A stretch of DNA of 64,000 nt from CAWGET01 sp963821715 (GTDB lineage Bacteria; Bacteroidota; Ignavibacteria; Ignavibacteriales; Melioribacteraceae), in assembly GCA_963821715.1 (NCBI GenBank), contig CAWGET010000001.1:124001-188000 (forward strand). Reading direction: 5' to 3'. The first letter of the stretch is position 1, and every line of letters begins with the position of its first letter. The translations under genes and the position numbers were made by a program. The notes under the pieces were generated by a model. The model had not been told where the DNA came from, did not search any database, and saw only the letters and a program-made list of their open reading frames with translations. Shown here piece after piece: positions 26,961 to 35,824 of the stretch.

Positions 26961-29417
26961 CTATTCTTTAATTACTGATTCTTTTCCAAGTTCTTCTTCA
27001 ACCCAGATTCTTAATTTAGGATCGCGGTTTAATTCGCCCTGAATTACTTCATCGGGACTAATATCATTTTGCTCTAAGTTCGAAATAAACATTTCGGTTG
27101 TTTCTTTAAAGTCTTCTCTTTTAATTATTCTTTCAGAAAATTTAACCCATTCCAGAACCATCATTTTAAAATGTTTTTCGTGATGGTGGCGATAATTCTC
27201 GAGCGACATTTGTCCGTCAATCCAGGTAAAACTCATTGGATATTCTCTTGGATGAAGAATAACGAAGAAGAAATGCCAGACTAAAATTGCCAATGTAGCG
27301 AGAATTGCTTCATAAAAATGGATCGTTTCGCTCACTTTGATAAACCAAAGAGGAGCCCAATCGCCCACTATTGTCGGGAACCAGAGTACAAGTCCGGTAG
27401 CTCCCATTACAATTGTTCCCCAAATCAGCGCCCAGTATTCGGCTTTTTCCATATAATCGTATTTGCTGAATTCCGGAGGAGTTTTTCTTAATCTTAAATA
27501 ATAAGCGATATTATCTATGGCCGCCCTTATATCTTCAAATTTTGGAATTATATAACCTAAAACTTCGCGTCCTCTTCTTGTAGCGAGTAAATATCCGACA
27601 TGATATAAACTGAGAAGAATCATAATAACGGCAGAGATCCTGTGAATCCATTGTCTTACGGGCTCAGTCATTCCGAGAGAGAATAGACCTTCCGACCACC
27701 AGCTTGTAGGATATTTGAGTGCGAATCCTGTAACAGCCAATACAATAAATGAAACGAGAAGAATAAAATGCTGAATTACTTCGTTTCTGTTCATCCTCGG
27801 CAGTGTAACCTGGTTCCTTCTTGCTCTTCTTCTTTTTCTTAATTCGAAGACAAAGATTAAAAGATTGTGAAGAACCATTCCGCCGATGACCGCAATAATC
27901 ATCCAAAAATAAAATGTCTGAACAAAGCTTTCGACACTTTCTGCCGATTCTATTGAGGTTTGGTGAGAATAACTTTTGGCAAAAAGTTCTTGTGCTTCGG
28001 GATGACACGATTGACAAGTCTTCGTAACATTTTCTTCGCTTACAGTAGATTCAGGATTCGAACTCGGTAGTATCGCGTGAACACTATGACAGTCAACGCA
28101 CATAGCGGCGTCTTCATCCCCGCGCATAACCGCAAGCCCGTGATAGCTATCCTGATAGGCGCTAACAACATTTCCTTCAATACCGAATCTCTCCGAGAAG
28201 AAAGGGGATTGGTGGCATCGGATACAAGTTTGTTCCTGAAGTTGTCTCGAGGCTTTACGTTCGTCAACGGTTGTAATTGCGCTAATGCTGTGCTCGCTAT
28301 GGCAATCGTTGCAAACGGGCGCTCCTCTAATTCCTCTTACTGCACGCGCCCAGTGTATCGATTTTTCAAATTCTTTCTGTTCATCAGGATGGCATTCCCC
28401 ACAAGTTTCCGGAATACTGGTGACGGCTATTTTGGAACCCTGCATCACTCTGTTTTTAATATCATGAGCTCCGTGACACATAACGCAGGTCGCGGCATCC
28501 ATTCTGCCGGATTGAACTAATTTACCGTGCACGGATTGTGTATACATTTTCCCCGGATCCTGGATACTCATATCAAACTTTTTGCTGAATTCCGGGTCGT
28601 CGTGGCAGCTTCCGCATGTTTCTGCGAGATTTGTTGGATAGACTAAACTCTCTTTGTCGTCCGGCGAGAGAATATTATGGCTTCCGTGGCAATCCCAGCA
28701 ATGAGCCGCTTCGTCAATTCCGTTCTCAATCGATATTCCGTGTATGCTTTTTTCGTATTCTTCTTCAGCTTCGCTATGGCACATTGCGCAATTCGCAGAA
28801 CTTGCAAGTTCCGGATTTTCCATGTGTTCGTCGAAATTTGAGGAGACATATGAATGGCAATCAACGCAGGAAAAACCTTCGTGAAGGGAGCCGGTTAAAT
28901 TGGCTGCAATTTCCTCTGTTTCGTGGCATTCACTGCAGGATTCATTAGTAACGTCTGCGGAAACATGAAAGCTTATCGGATCCTTAATTTGATTATCATG
29001 ACAGTCGGAGCAAAAATTTTCTGCTTTATTATTTATTTTAGATAAATTTTGCACTGTATGATAACCGTGGCAGTCGATGCATTCGGGCGCGCCAGGTACA
29101 TCTAAGCGTGCGTGGATCGTATTAGCCATACCTTCGGAAATATCGTCGTGGCAGTCTCCGCAATTTACTTTGTAAATGTTGGATCCTTCTTTGTGAGGAA
29201 TTTCTTCGGCATCAAATCCTTCATGGCACGAAACGCAATCAAGTGAACCGTGGGCAGAGTTTTCGAACTTTGCCTGATCAGTATAGATTGAGACCTCTTT
29301 GCCATTTCGTTCATATGTCATATCCGGATCGGTATGGCACATAAAACAATCATCGTTCGATTGCGCAAATAAAGAGGCTGACAAAAAAAGAAGCGGAAGC
29401 AATAGTTTTTTTTTCAT
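26961..29417 (-). CDS. 16-haem cytochrome c fused to a cytochrome b membrane domain (CbcL-like)
   Basis: 818 residues. After a signal peptide (SASLFAQ) come 16 CXXCH motifs spread from about residue 24 to 480, including CFMCH, CVSCH, CGDCH, CIDCH, CSDCH, CSECH, CVDCH, CAMCH, CWDCH, CGSCH, CVMCH, CGECH, CNDCH, CIRCH, CVDCH and CQSCH. From residue 502 there are about five membrane helices with histidines in the expected places (IQHFILLVSF, WIHRISAV, LYHVGYLL, LVWHFFFV), as in the FdnI/HydC cytochrome b family. The design equals Geobacter CbcL, an inner-membrane quinol oxidase of metal respiration, but with 16 c haems instead of nine. It would pass quinol electrons straight to the periplasm. Confidence 0.88.
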   Translation of the reverse strand: MKKKLLLPLLFLSASLFAQSNDDCFMCHTDPDMTYERNGKEVSIYTDQAKFENSAHGSLDCVSCHEGFDAEEIPHKEGSNIYKVNCGDCHDDISEGMANTIHARLDVPGAPECIDCHGYHTVQNLSKINNKAENFCSDCHDNQIKDPISFHVSADVTNESCSECHETEEIAANLTGSLHEGFSCVDCHSYVSSNFDEHMENPELASSANCAMCHSEAEEEYEKSIHGISIENGIDEAAHCWDCHGSHNILSPDDKESLVYPTNLAETCGSCHDDPEFSKKFDMSIQDPGKMYTQSVHGKLVQSGRMDAATCVMCHGAHDIKNRVMQGSKIAVTSIPETCGECHPDEQKEFEKSIHWARAVRGIRGAPVCNDCHSEHSISAITTVDERKASRQLQEQTCIRCHQSPFFSERFGIEGNVVSAYQDSYHGLAVMRGDEDAAMCVDCHSVHAILPSSNPESTVSEENVTKTCQSCHPEAQELFAKSYSHQTSIESAESVESFVQTFYFWMIIAVIGGMVLHNLLIFVFELRKRRRARRNQVTLPRMNRNEVIQHFILLVSFIVLAVTGFALKYPTSWWSEGLFSLGMTEPVRQWIHRISAVIMILLSLYHVGYLLATRRGREVLGYIIPKFEDIRAAIDNIAYYLRLRKTPPEFSKYDYMEKAEYWALIWGTIVMGATGLVLWFPTIVGDWAPLWFIKVSETIHFYEAILATLAILVWHFFFVILHPREYPMSFTWIDGQMSLENYRHHHEKHFKMMVLEWVKFSERIIKREDFKETTEMFISNLEQNDISPDEVIQGELNRDPKLRIWVEEELGKESVIKE

Positions 29418-29595
29418 AAGTGATAATTATTTTCTATAAAATAAGATAAAAGAGTTTCTTATCGGAAATTAATTTATATAATTTGTACAATTTTATCAAC
29501 AGTAAATAGTTTTTAGTCTACAACAATCAAGCTACAAACAGAATTAAGAAAATGATACTTCCTTTTAAAATTTCTTTTTTCCAGCGTTCGAAGCA

Positions 29596-30756
29596 TTATT
29601 TTCTAAAGAACTCGCGAACTATTTTGTCGTAATTGCTGTCGTCGAGATGTTCCATTTCGCCGAGATACAGTTCTTCTGCTTCAATTTCCGTTCCATCTTT
29701 CTCGCGTTTTACCATGTCTTTCATTAAGTCTCTCATCTTCTCCAGATCATCCTGGAAAAATCCCACAGCAGCATTCCCGATCTTAAGATTTGATAATTCA
29801 GTATCGAGATTGTCGGCATCAAGAGTGCAAACCCAGTTCCCATGGTACGGACCCATTTCCAGCTCTTCTACATCGGCTTTTAATTTATTATTAATTTTAG
29901 TTACTCTTCCGGTAATAGGGGAATTGAACTGTATTTTTTTGTTTCCCTGTTTCACACTAAATAAAGGTTCGCCTTTCTGAGCCTGCATTCCGAGATTTGG
30001 GAAATCAATATCGTCAATTTTGCCAATAAGTTTGTTTGCAAAATCATCAAGACCCACTTTTGCTGCTCCTTCATGTTCAATCGCCGCCCAAGTGTGGCCT
30101 TCGGAAATAAAAACTCCACCCGGAATTGAGAATTCGCTCGATCTGAATAATTCTGTTTCGCTCATATGGGTTATGTGAACTTTCGGCTTTAGTTGTTTGT
30201 GTATTCTGTCCTGGCGTTTGATGAGGATTTTATTTACGAATGCAATCAATTCATCTTCGGTAAAAGGTTTTTCCACATAATCCATCGCGCCGAATTTCAT
30301 TGTTTCAACCGCAGTTTCAACCGTTGCGTATCCGGTGATAATTACAACATCGATATCTGGACGAAGATGCTTAACGGCTTTTGTTACTTCAACACCGTCC
30401 ATTTCGGGCATTTTCAAATCGGTAAATACAAAATCGTAATGATTTGATCTTATCAGAGTTAAGGCTTCTGAGCCTTTTTCAACAGTATCTACAGAAAAAC
30501 CATCGAGTACGAGAATTTTTCTAAAGCTGTCGAGAATAACCGGTTCATCGTCAACGCAAAGAATTTTTGCTTTCGGTTTTTCAACTTCCGCTCTTTTAAG
30601 CGTTTTCGCTTCTTTGCTGAAATCCAGTCGTAAGCTCACGTTAAGAGCTTCTTCCCGCTGTTTCTTCATCTTTCTTTCTTTAGATTCTTTCAGAACGTAT
30701 CTGATAAGAATATCTGCAACTATAAATAATATAACAGCTATAATAAAAAGCGCCAT
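29596..30756 (-). CDS. Membrane-anchored receiver domain fused to a GcvH-like domain
   Basis: 386 residues. An N-terminal transmembrane helix (about 3-22) with a basic, coiled linker leads to a receiver domain (62-180). It has DDEP at the acidic pocket, the phospho-acceptor Asp113 in FTDLKMP, Thr141 and Lys163. Residues 211-325 match the glycine cleavage H-protein fold: VFISEGHTWAAIEHEGAAKVGLDDFA, then SPITGRVTKINNKL and GPYHGNWVC. A lysine, Lys269 in SVKQ, sits near the place of the lipoylated lysine of GcvH, though the spacing to SPITG is longer than normal. There is no DNA-binding domain. It is the last gene of the kinase operon. I know no characterised REC-GcvH protein. Confidence 0.82.
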   Translation of the reverse strand: MALFIIAVILFIVADILIRYVLKESKERKMKKQREEALNVSLRLDFSKEAKTLKRAEVEKPKAKILCVDDEPVILDSFRKILVLDGFSVDTVEKGSEALTLIRSNHYDFVFTDLKMPEMDGVEVTKAVKHLRPDIDVVIITGYATVETAVETMKFGAMDYVEKPFTEDELIAFVNKILIKRQDRIHKQLKPKVHITHMSETELFRSSEFSIPGGVFISEGHTWAAIEHEGAAKVGLDDFANKLIGKIDDIDFPNLGMQAQKGEPLFSVKQGNKKIQFNSPITGRVTKINNKLKADVEELEMGPYHGNWVCTLDADNLDTELSNLKIGNAAVGFFQDDLEKMRDLMKDMVKREKDGTEIEAEELYLGEMEHLDDSNYDKIVREFFRK

Positions 30757-30788
30757 TTTTTTACTCCTAAGATATATTTTTATTAAAC

Positions 30789-31583
30789 TTACAAATTATT
30801 CGATCCGCACTGAATCAGATTTTTCATATCATATTCAAGGTCGGTAGGAATTATTCTGTACAGCCAGCCTTTGAAATATGGATCCTTTTCTAAAATATTT
30901 ATATTGCCAATAATTTCATTATTTATTTCTATAATTCTTCCGCTAACCGGGGAAAGTAAATGATGGGTTAGTCCATCACTTGTTTCAAATTTAATGCCGA
31001 TATTTCCTTGCGTAAGTTTTTCGTCTAATTCGTAAAAATTAATTTTTGTGATCTGCTCAATAGTCTTAAAATAAAGATGTGTAGCTCCGTATAAAACGGT
31101 ACCGTCATTTTCCACATTCATCCAGGAAGAATAACCGAGCCGACGGAATTTTGAAGGGCAGGGAACAAACTCAAGAGATGAGTCATTCTCGTTCTCCATT
31201 TTCCTCTTGATCTCGCTGAATCGCAAACCTCTGAAAATTACGCTTAAAAGTTCATCGATAGTGAAAGGCTTCGGCAGAAAGCCGAGCGCTCCTTTTGAAA
31301 GCGAATTTACGGCGTTTTCAACAGTTGTATAGCCGGTTGTCATAATTACCGGAGTATCGATTTTTTTTCTGTTCAGGATTTCGAGGAAATCAAAGCCGTC
31401 TATTTCCGGCATCATTATATCGCTGATGATAAGACTGTATTTTGTATTCTCTATTTTTTCCAGCGCTGCAGATGCGTTAGTTGCAGAATCGACTGTGTAA
31501 TTTTCCGAGCCTGCAATTTTTCTAACAGAATCTATAATTACCTGCTCGTCGTCAATTACCAGAACGTCATAATTACTTTTCAT
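30789..31583 (-). CDS. Response regulator with GcvH-like C-terminal domain
   Basis: 264 residues. The receiver domain (about 5-122) is complete with DDEQ, Asp55 in ISDIMMPE, Thr83 and Lys105 (LPKPF). Residues 140-250 resemble GcvH: GYSSWMNVENDGTVLYGAT, LTQGNIGIKFE, LSPVSGRIIEINNEI and DPYFKGWLYRI. The lipoyl lysine region reads FETSDGLTHH and has no lysine, so lipoylation is unlikely. The protein is cytoplasmic and has no membrane helix or DNA-binding domain. It is 7 bp after the sensor kinase and 32 bp before the membrane-anchored paralogue. A protein-protein or ligand-binding output is inferred. Confidence 0.8.
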   Translation of the reverse strand: MKSNYDVLVIDDEQVIIDSVRKIAGSENYTVDSATNASAALEKIENTKYSLIISDIMMPEIDGFDFLEILNRKKIDTPVIMTTGYTTVENAVNSLSKGALGFLPKPFTIDELLSVIFRGLRFSEIKRKMENENDSSLEFVPCPSKFRRLGYSSWMNVENDGTVLYGATHLYFKTIEQITKINFYELDEKLTQGNIGIKFETSDGLTHHLLSPVSGRIIEINNEIIGNINILEKDPYFKGWLYRIIPTDLEYDMKNLIQCGSNNL

Positions 31584-31590
31584 TTTGCGC

Positions 31591-33468
31591 TCAATTTATT
31601 GGCAATCTGATTATAAAAGTTGTTCCTTCTCCCAACTTACTATCGACCGATATTTTTCCGTTATGGTTGTCAACAATTCCCCAAATTACGGATAAACCTA
31701 AACCGGTTCCTTTTTGTCCTTTAGTACTGAAAAAAGGATCAAAAATTTTGCCAAGATTTTCATCCGGAATTCCTGAACCGTTATCGGAAAATTTTATCTG
31801 AACAAATTTCCTGTCACCGGCTTCATCCATAAAATCCCATTTCTGTTGTTCGCACCCGAATTTTGCGCAAGCTTCCAAAACTCCTTTTTGGGGAACAATA
31901 ATGTTATAAACAGGCGCGCTGCAATCTTTACATTCTTTGGAAGGATCCATCATCGATATCCCGCAAACAGGGCATTGTACTTCATAATTTTCTCCTTTGC
32001 TCTGCGCTATCTCGTAGTTATGATGATTTCTTCCATAAACCGGATCGAAATAAATTATTCCTTCTTTACCATTGCTTAAAACTTTTAGTTTGATCGAAGG
32101 CGAACCGTCAATTTTATGCTCGTCATCCATTAAATTATGATTTTTAGGGCAGACAGCTTGTTTAATCTGTGTAATTCCGATAGGGGAGAGGCTTATTTGG
32201 GAAGTTGAGATATTTATGGTTCCGTTCTTTTCCCCAATCGCGTCAAATGCGTTTACCAGTAAATTTATAAATACCTGCTGCATCTGGTTTGCGTCAGCCG
32301 TTATTTCCGGTATATCTATTTGCAGATTTTTCTCGAGCTGCACTTTATGTATCTTTAATTGATTCTGCACAACAACAACGGATCTTTCGATAACATCATT
32401 TATATTGATCTTATGTTTTGTTGGTGTAGACTGTCTGGCGAAATCGAGAAGTCCTTTAACAATATCGCGGCTTCTTTTTGTTTCTCTAACAATAACATTC
32501 AGATCTTCCTGCCATTCAGGATGTTCGGCGCTTCTCTTAAGTAGAAAACTGCTGTAGGTTAAAACTCCCGTCAGCGGATTGTTAATTTCGTGCGCAACTC
32601 CCGCGGCAAGTCTTCCGAGCGAAGCCATTTTATCCGATTGGAATAACTGCATTCTCATCTCGGAAAGTTTTTTCGTCATGTTATTAAATGAATCCGCCAA
32701 AGAACCCAATTCATCTTTTCGTTTTCTTTCTATTTTGTAGCTTAAATTTCCTAAAGCTACATGATTTGTTGCATTAACAAGATCACTTACCGGTTTGCTA
32801 ATCCATTTCCTAACGAAGATCCAAATGATCAATGTTATGGCTATAATAGAAATAATTGTAAAAAGAAGTATGTTAAATTTACTCTGAGTTATCTGGCTGT
32901 CTATTTCTTCCAGCGACATTGTAACATCCAGAACCCCAAGTACCGTCTGATCTTCAGGATGCGCATGGCACTCAGCTTCATAGCACGATTTTTCGGTATA
33001 GATCGGATTTATAATTCCCATTATTCGCGATGAATCCGGGTTCAGTCGGAAAATTCTTGTTCTTTCTTTAATGGATAATCTTTCCAGCGGTTCATTTTCT
33101 GCGTGGCATACATAACAACTCTCCGCATATTTATCCACCATTCGCCCAATGCTTGAAGAATCCGAAGAATAAATAATCTCGCCTACTTTATTAAGAACGC
33201 GTACATCCTTAATCGTTTCATTTTCTCCGATTCTTTCAATTATTTTATGAATCCTATCCCGCTGATTAAGAAGCATATCATATCGCGTTCCGGCCTTTAC
33301 GGTTTCGCTAAGCTGGTTAGCGTGTCTTTCGGCTTCCTGCAAAAGCGCCCGGCTTTGAGCGTCGATATTAAAATAAGCGTAAATTCCTATTATAATTATT
33401 ACCGCAAGTTCAACGGTTAAAATTAATTTGAAACCTATGCGGTTAAATAAATTCTTAATCTTTTTCAT
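31591..33468 (-). CDS. Haem-c-type sensor histidine kinase with Cys-rich insertion in the ATPase domain
   Basis: 625 residues. Two transmembrane helices (about 13-33 and 198-219) enclose a periplasmic sensor containing CYVCH (118-122) and CYEAECH, a CX4CH motif (162-168), so one or two covalent haems are likely. HAMP follows, then HisKA with AHEINNPLTG (His293). In the ATPase domain the N box (about 394-412) and the G1 box DNGSGIP (562-568) are separated by about 130 extra residues with Cys at 440, 499, 502, 513, 516, 534 and 539. The CPVCG...CKDC pattern looks like a zinc ribbon. G2 is GTGLGL (587-592). The gene overlaps the 13-haem gene by one base and precedes two response regulators. Confidence 0.88.
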   Translation of the reverse strand: MKKIKNLFNRIGFKLILTVELAVIIIIGIYAYFNIDAQSRALLQEAERHANQLSETVKAGTRYDMLLNQRDRIHKIIERIGENETIKDVRVLNKVGEIIYSSDSSSIGRMVDKYAESCYVCHAENEPLERLSIKERTRIFRLNPDSSRIMGIINPIYTEKSCYEAECHAHPEDQTVLGVLDVTMSLEEIDSQITQSKFNILLFTIISIIAITLIIWIFVRKWISKPVSDLVNATNHVALGNLSYKIERKRKDELGSLADSFNNMTKKLSEMRMQLFQSDKMASLGRLAAGVAHEINNPLTGVLTYSSFLLKRSAEHPEWQEDLNVIVRETKRSRDIVKGLLDFARQSTPTKHKININDVIERSVVVVQNQLKIHKVQLEKNLQIDIPEITADANQMQQVFINLLVNAFDAIGEKNGTINISTSQISLSPIGITQIKQAVCPKNHNLMDDEHKIDGSPSIKLKVLSNGKEGIIYFDPVYGRNHHNYEIAQSKGENYEVQCPVCGISMMDPSKECKDCSAPVYNIIVPQKGVLEACAKFGCEQQKWDFMDEAGDRKFVQIKFSDNGSGIPDENLGKIFDPFFSTKGQKGTGLGLSVIWGIVDNHNGKISVDSKLGEGTTFIIRLPIN

Positions 33469-34574
33469 TATCCGTCTATTCTTTCTCCGGGTTCAAAATC
33501 GGGATATGAAATATCTTCATCGTGGCACATAGAGCAAGTCGGTTTTTTGGAAAAAGCTCTTTCTTCGTGACAGCTTTCGCATTCGAATTCTTCGTGGGTT
33601 TCGCTCAGAGCAAACCCGGTTTTCGAATGATCAAAATTTTCCTGATCCCAACCGGAATGACAATTATTGCAATTTTGAGATAAACCGGCAAAACTTTTTT
33701 CGGCTTTGTGGCATTGTTCGCATTTGGCGTCGGCATGAAATCCGGTTAAAGCGAACCCCGTTTGAGCATGATTAAAAGGCTTTCTTTCCTTATCTTGATG
33801 ACAGGAAGCACAATCATCTTCAACATCGTGACAAGCGGCGCATTTGCTATGCTTATCTTCCATAGAAAGATTTGCCTGAGCTTCTTCATATTCCGGATTG
33901 TGGCATTTAACGCACGTCTCATTTTGATGGCAATCCACGCATTCTAAATTAAATAAAGTATTATGATCCGAGTGGAAGAATGTAACAAGTTTTCCATCGT
34001 CAAAGCCCGTTTTATAAACTATTTTTTCCGGTGCTTCAATTTCGGGATGAACTTTTTCCAAATCTACTTTCCTCAAAGGTTCGTCTTGATTGTGACATTG
34101 CGAGCAATCGTTCCGCGGACCCCAGTCATTATGACAATCCATACACTGCCTGTGATATGCGCCTTTTAGATCCGGTTTGGATATATCGGATCTTTTCCTT
34201 TCTGCTTCATGGCATTCAACACAAGGAACAATATTTCCGGGCGGATTATAATGATGACAAATCTCGCAGTTGCCTGACATTGCGGACATTTCCGCGTGAA
34301 GCCTGTGCGAGAAATTTACCGGACCGAATTTGTCTCCTTTCTCCGAAATCGTATCCATATAAATATTTTCGGGCCCTTCTTTCGGTGTATGATGAACGGT
34401 TATCATATTTACGCGGGGGCAGTCACCCAGGCAAGGATCCGTTTTGGTCGGAGTTTCGCAAACGTGGCAGGTGTTGCACGCAATCTGAATTCTCTTCTTA
34501 GCCTGCTCATCCGTCATCTGCCCGTAATTATAAACTGATATAATCAGAATAAAAAATAAAATTAATTTTTTCAT
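33468..34574 (-). CDS. 13-haem periplasmic c-type cytochrome
   Basis: 368 residues with a signal peptide (SVYNYGQ). Thirteen CXXCH motifs were counted: CNTCH, CEICH, CVECH, CMDCH, CSQCH, CVDCH, CVKCH, CAACH, CASCH, CEQCH, CNNCH, CESCH and CSMCH. Near the N-terminus, CNTCHVCETPTKTDPCLGDC brings four extra cysteines next to the first haem, which is unusual and could form disulphides or bind metal. The C-terminal part has two copies of a FNHAQTGFALTGFHADAKCEQC-like unit. It overlaps the NrfD-like gene by four bases and is the natural electron partner of the HybAB-like quinol module. Confidence 0.88.
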   Translation of the reverse strand: MKKLILFFILIISVYNYGQMTDEQAKKRIQIACNTCHVCETPTKTDPCLGDCPRVNMITVHHTPKEGPENIYMDTISEKGDKFGPVNFSHRLHAEMSAMSGNCEICHHYNPPGNIVPCVECHEAERKRSDISKPDLKGAYHRQCMDCHNDWGPRNDCSQCHNQDEPLRKVDLEKVHPEIEAPEKIVYKTGFDDGKLVTFFHSDHNTLFNLECVDCHQNETCVKCHNPEYEEAQANLSMEDKHSKCAACHDVEDDCASCHQDKERKPFNHAQTGFALTGFHADAKCEQCHKAEKSFAGLSQNCNNCHSGWDQENFDHSKTGFALSETHEEFECESCHEERAFSKKPTCSMCHDEDISYPDFEPGERIDG

Positions 34575-35824
34575 TTTGAAGCGCCTCTGATTGCATATTT
34601 TGTAGTAGCGGTTTGTGTTTTAGCGGGAACGCTTATAACCGGAAAATACATCACGATAATTCTGTAGAGTAAAACTTCAAATGCTATAAATCCTACTGTT
34701 ACCGAAATTTCTCCGATGGAAGGAAAATACATCGAAGTTTCATATGGTGCTCTGTATGCGATCACAAAATTATTAAACCTGTTGATAAAAACTCCGAAGA
34801 TTATAAGCAGCGAAGCAATAAACATTCCGCGTTCCGATCTCATGATTGCTTTGGATAAAAACATTCTTAACGGAATAATAACACCTACAACAACTTCCAC
34901 CATAAACATTACCGACTGTAGAGTTATTTCCGTTAGATAAACAAATGTTTCCCTTATAACCATATCACCGATTTTGAATGCAAGATAAATTCCCAAAATC
35001 GGTCCAATGTAAGCACTTAATTTGGAAAGCACTTCTGTCTCCGGTTTTAATCCGAAAGATTTAGCGGCTAAATTCGCTTCGAATACAACCATCGGAAAAC
35101 CTACGGCAATTGCCGATAACAGAAAGAGAAGCGGAAGCACAGGAGTTTGCCAAAGCGGATGCATTTTTTCGCCGGCGATTACCATCAAAGTCCCGAGCGA
35201 AGATTGATGCAGCGTAGATAAAACAACGCCGAGAATAATAAAAACAAACATTACTTTAAATAATGTTTTATCCAATAATCCTAAAAATTTATCTACAGGT
35301 TTATTCAACTTCGAGAAAAAGGAAGGGAGTTTTACTCTTCCCTTAAATCTTTCCACCACAATCGGCAGAAACTCGATGTAGAGAACCGTTAAGTATAGCA
35401 TCACGCAGATACCGACTTCGAACAGCGCCGAATTTCCGTTCCAGTAAATAAGCGGATGCCAAATAAAATAAGGGCGTCCCAGGTCTATCATAACACTGAA
35501 AGCCACAAAGGTGTAGCCGAGCATCGCGGTAAGAAGAGCCGGACGAATTATTGTATGATAATATTCTTTGTGCATTACGTGACCGAGCGCGGCTGTTGTA
35601 AATCCTCCCGCGGCAAGCGCAACTCCGGCGGCAACGTCAAGACCTATCCAGATTCCCCACGGGCGCTGCTGATTTAAATTTGTCACCGCTCCGATTCCGA
35701 AAATAAATCTCGCCATCAAAAATATAAATCCGTTTACCGCTAAAATTATCATCAACCATATAATTGGTGTGAAAAATTTTTTATTGGATAAAGGGGAAGG
35801 CTCAATATTATGATTATTATTCAT
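34571..35824 (-). CDS. NrfD/HybB-family integral membrane quinol oxidoreductase subunit
   Basis: 417 residues with about ten hydrophobic helices. The segment RPWGIWIGLDVAAGVALAAGGFTTA, with conserved Pro, Trp and Gly residues, is typical of HybB, and DLGRPYFIWHPLIYW matches the quinol-site region of NrfD-like proteins. These proteins contain no haem and transfer electrons between quinone and an Fe-S partner. The neighbour at 35825 is that partner, 0 bp apart. The cytochrome downstream (four-base overlap) replaces the hydrogenase seen in hyb operons. The direction of electron flow cannot be determined from sequence. Confidence 0.9.
   Translation of the reverse strand: MNNNHNIEPSPLSNKKFFTPIIWLMIILAVNGFIFLMARFIFGIGAVTNLNQQRPWGIWIGLDVAAGVALAAGGFTTAALGHVMHKEYYHTIIRPALLTAMLGYTFVAFSVMIDLGRPYFIWHPLIYWNGNSALFEVGICVMLYLTVLYIEFLPIVVERFKGRVKLPSFFSKLNKPVDKFLGLLDKTLFKVMFVFIILGVVLSTLHQSSLGTLMVIAGEKMHPLWQTPVLPLLFLLSAIAVGFPMVVFEANLAAKSFGLKPETEVLSKLSAYIGPILGIYLAFKIGDMVIRETFVYLTEITLQSVMFMVEVVVGVIIPLRMFLSKAIMRSERGMFIASLLIIFGVFINRFNNFVIAYRAPYETSMYFPSIGEISVTVGFIAFEVLLYRIIVMYFPVISVPAKTQTATTKYAIRGASK

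Noticed and set aside
26781..29595. Sigma-54 promoters in front of the 16-haem and tetrahaem genes
   Set aside because: No GG-N10-GC pair was found in either upstream region.
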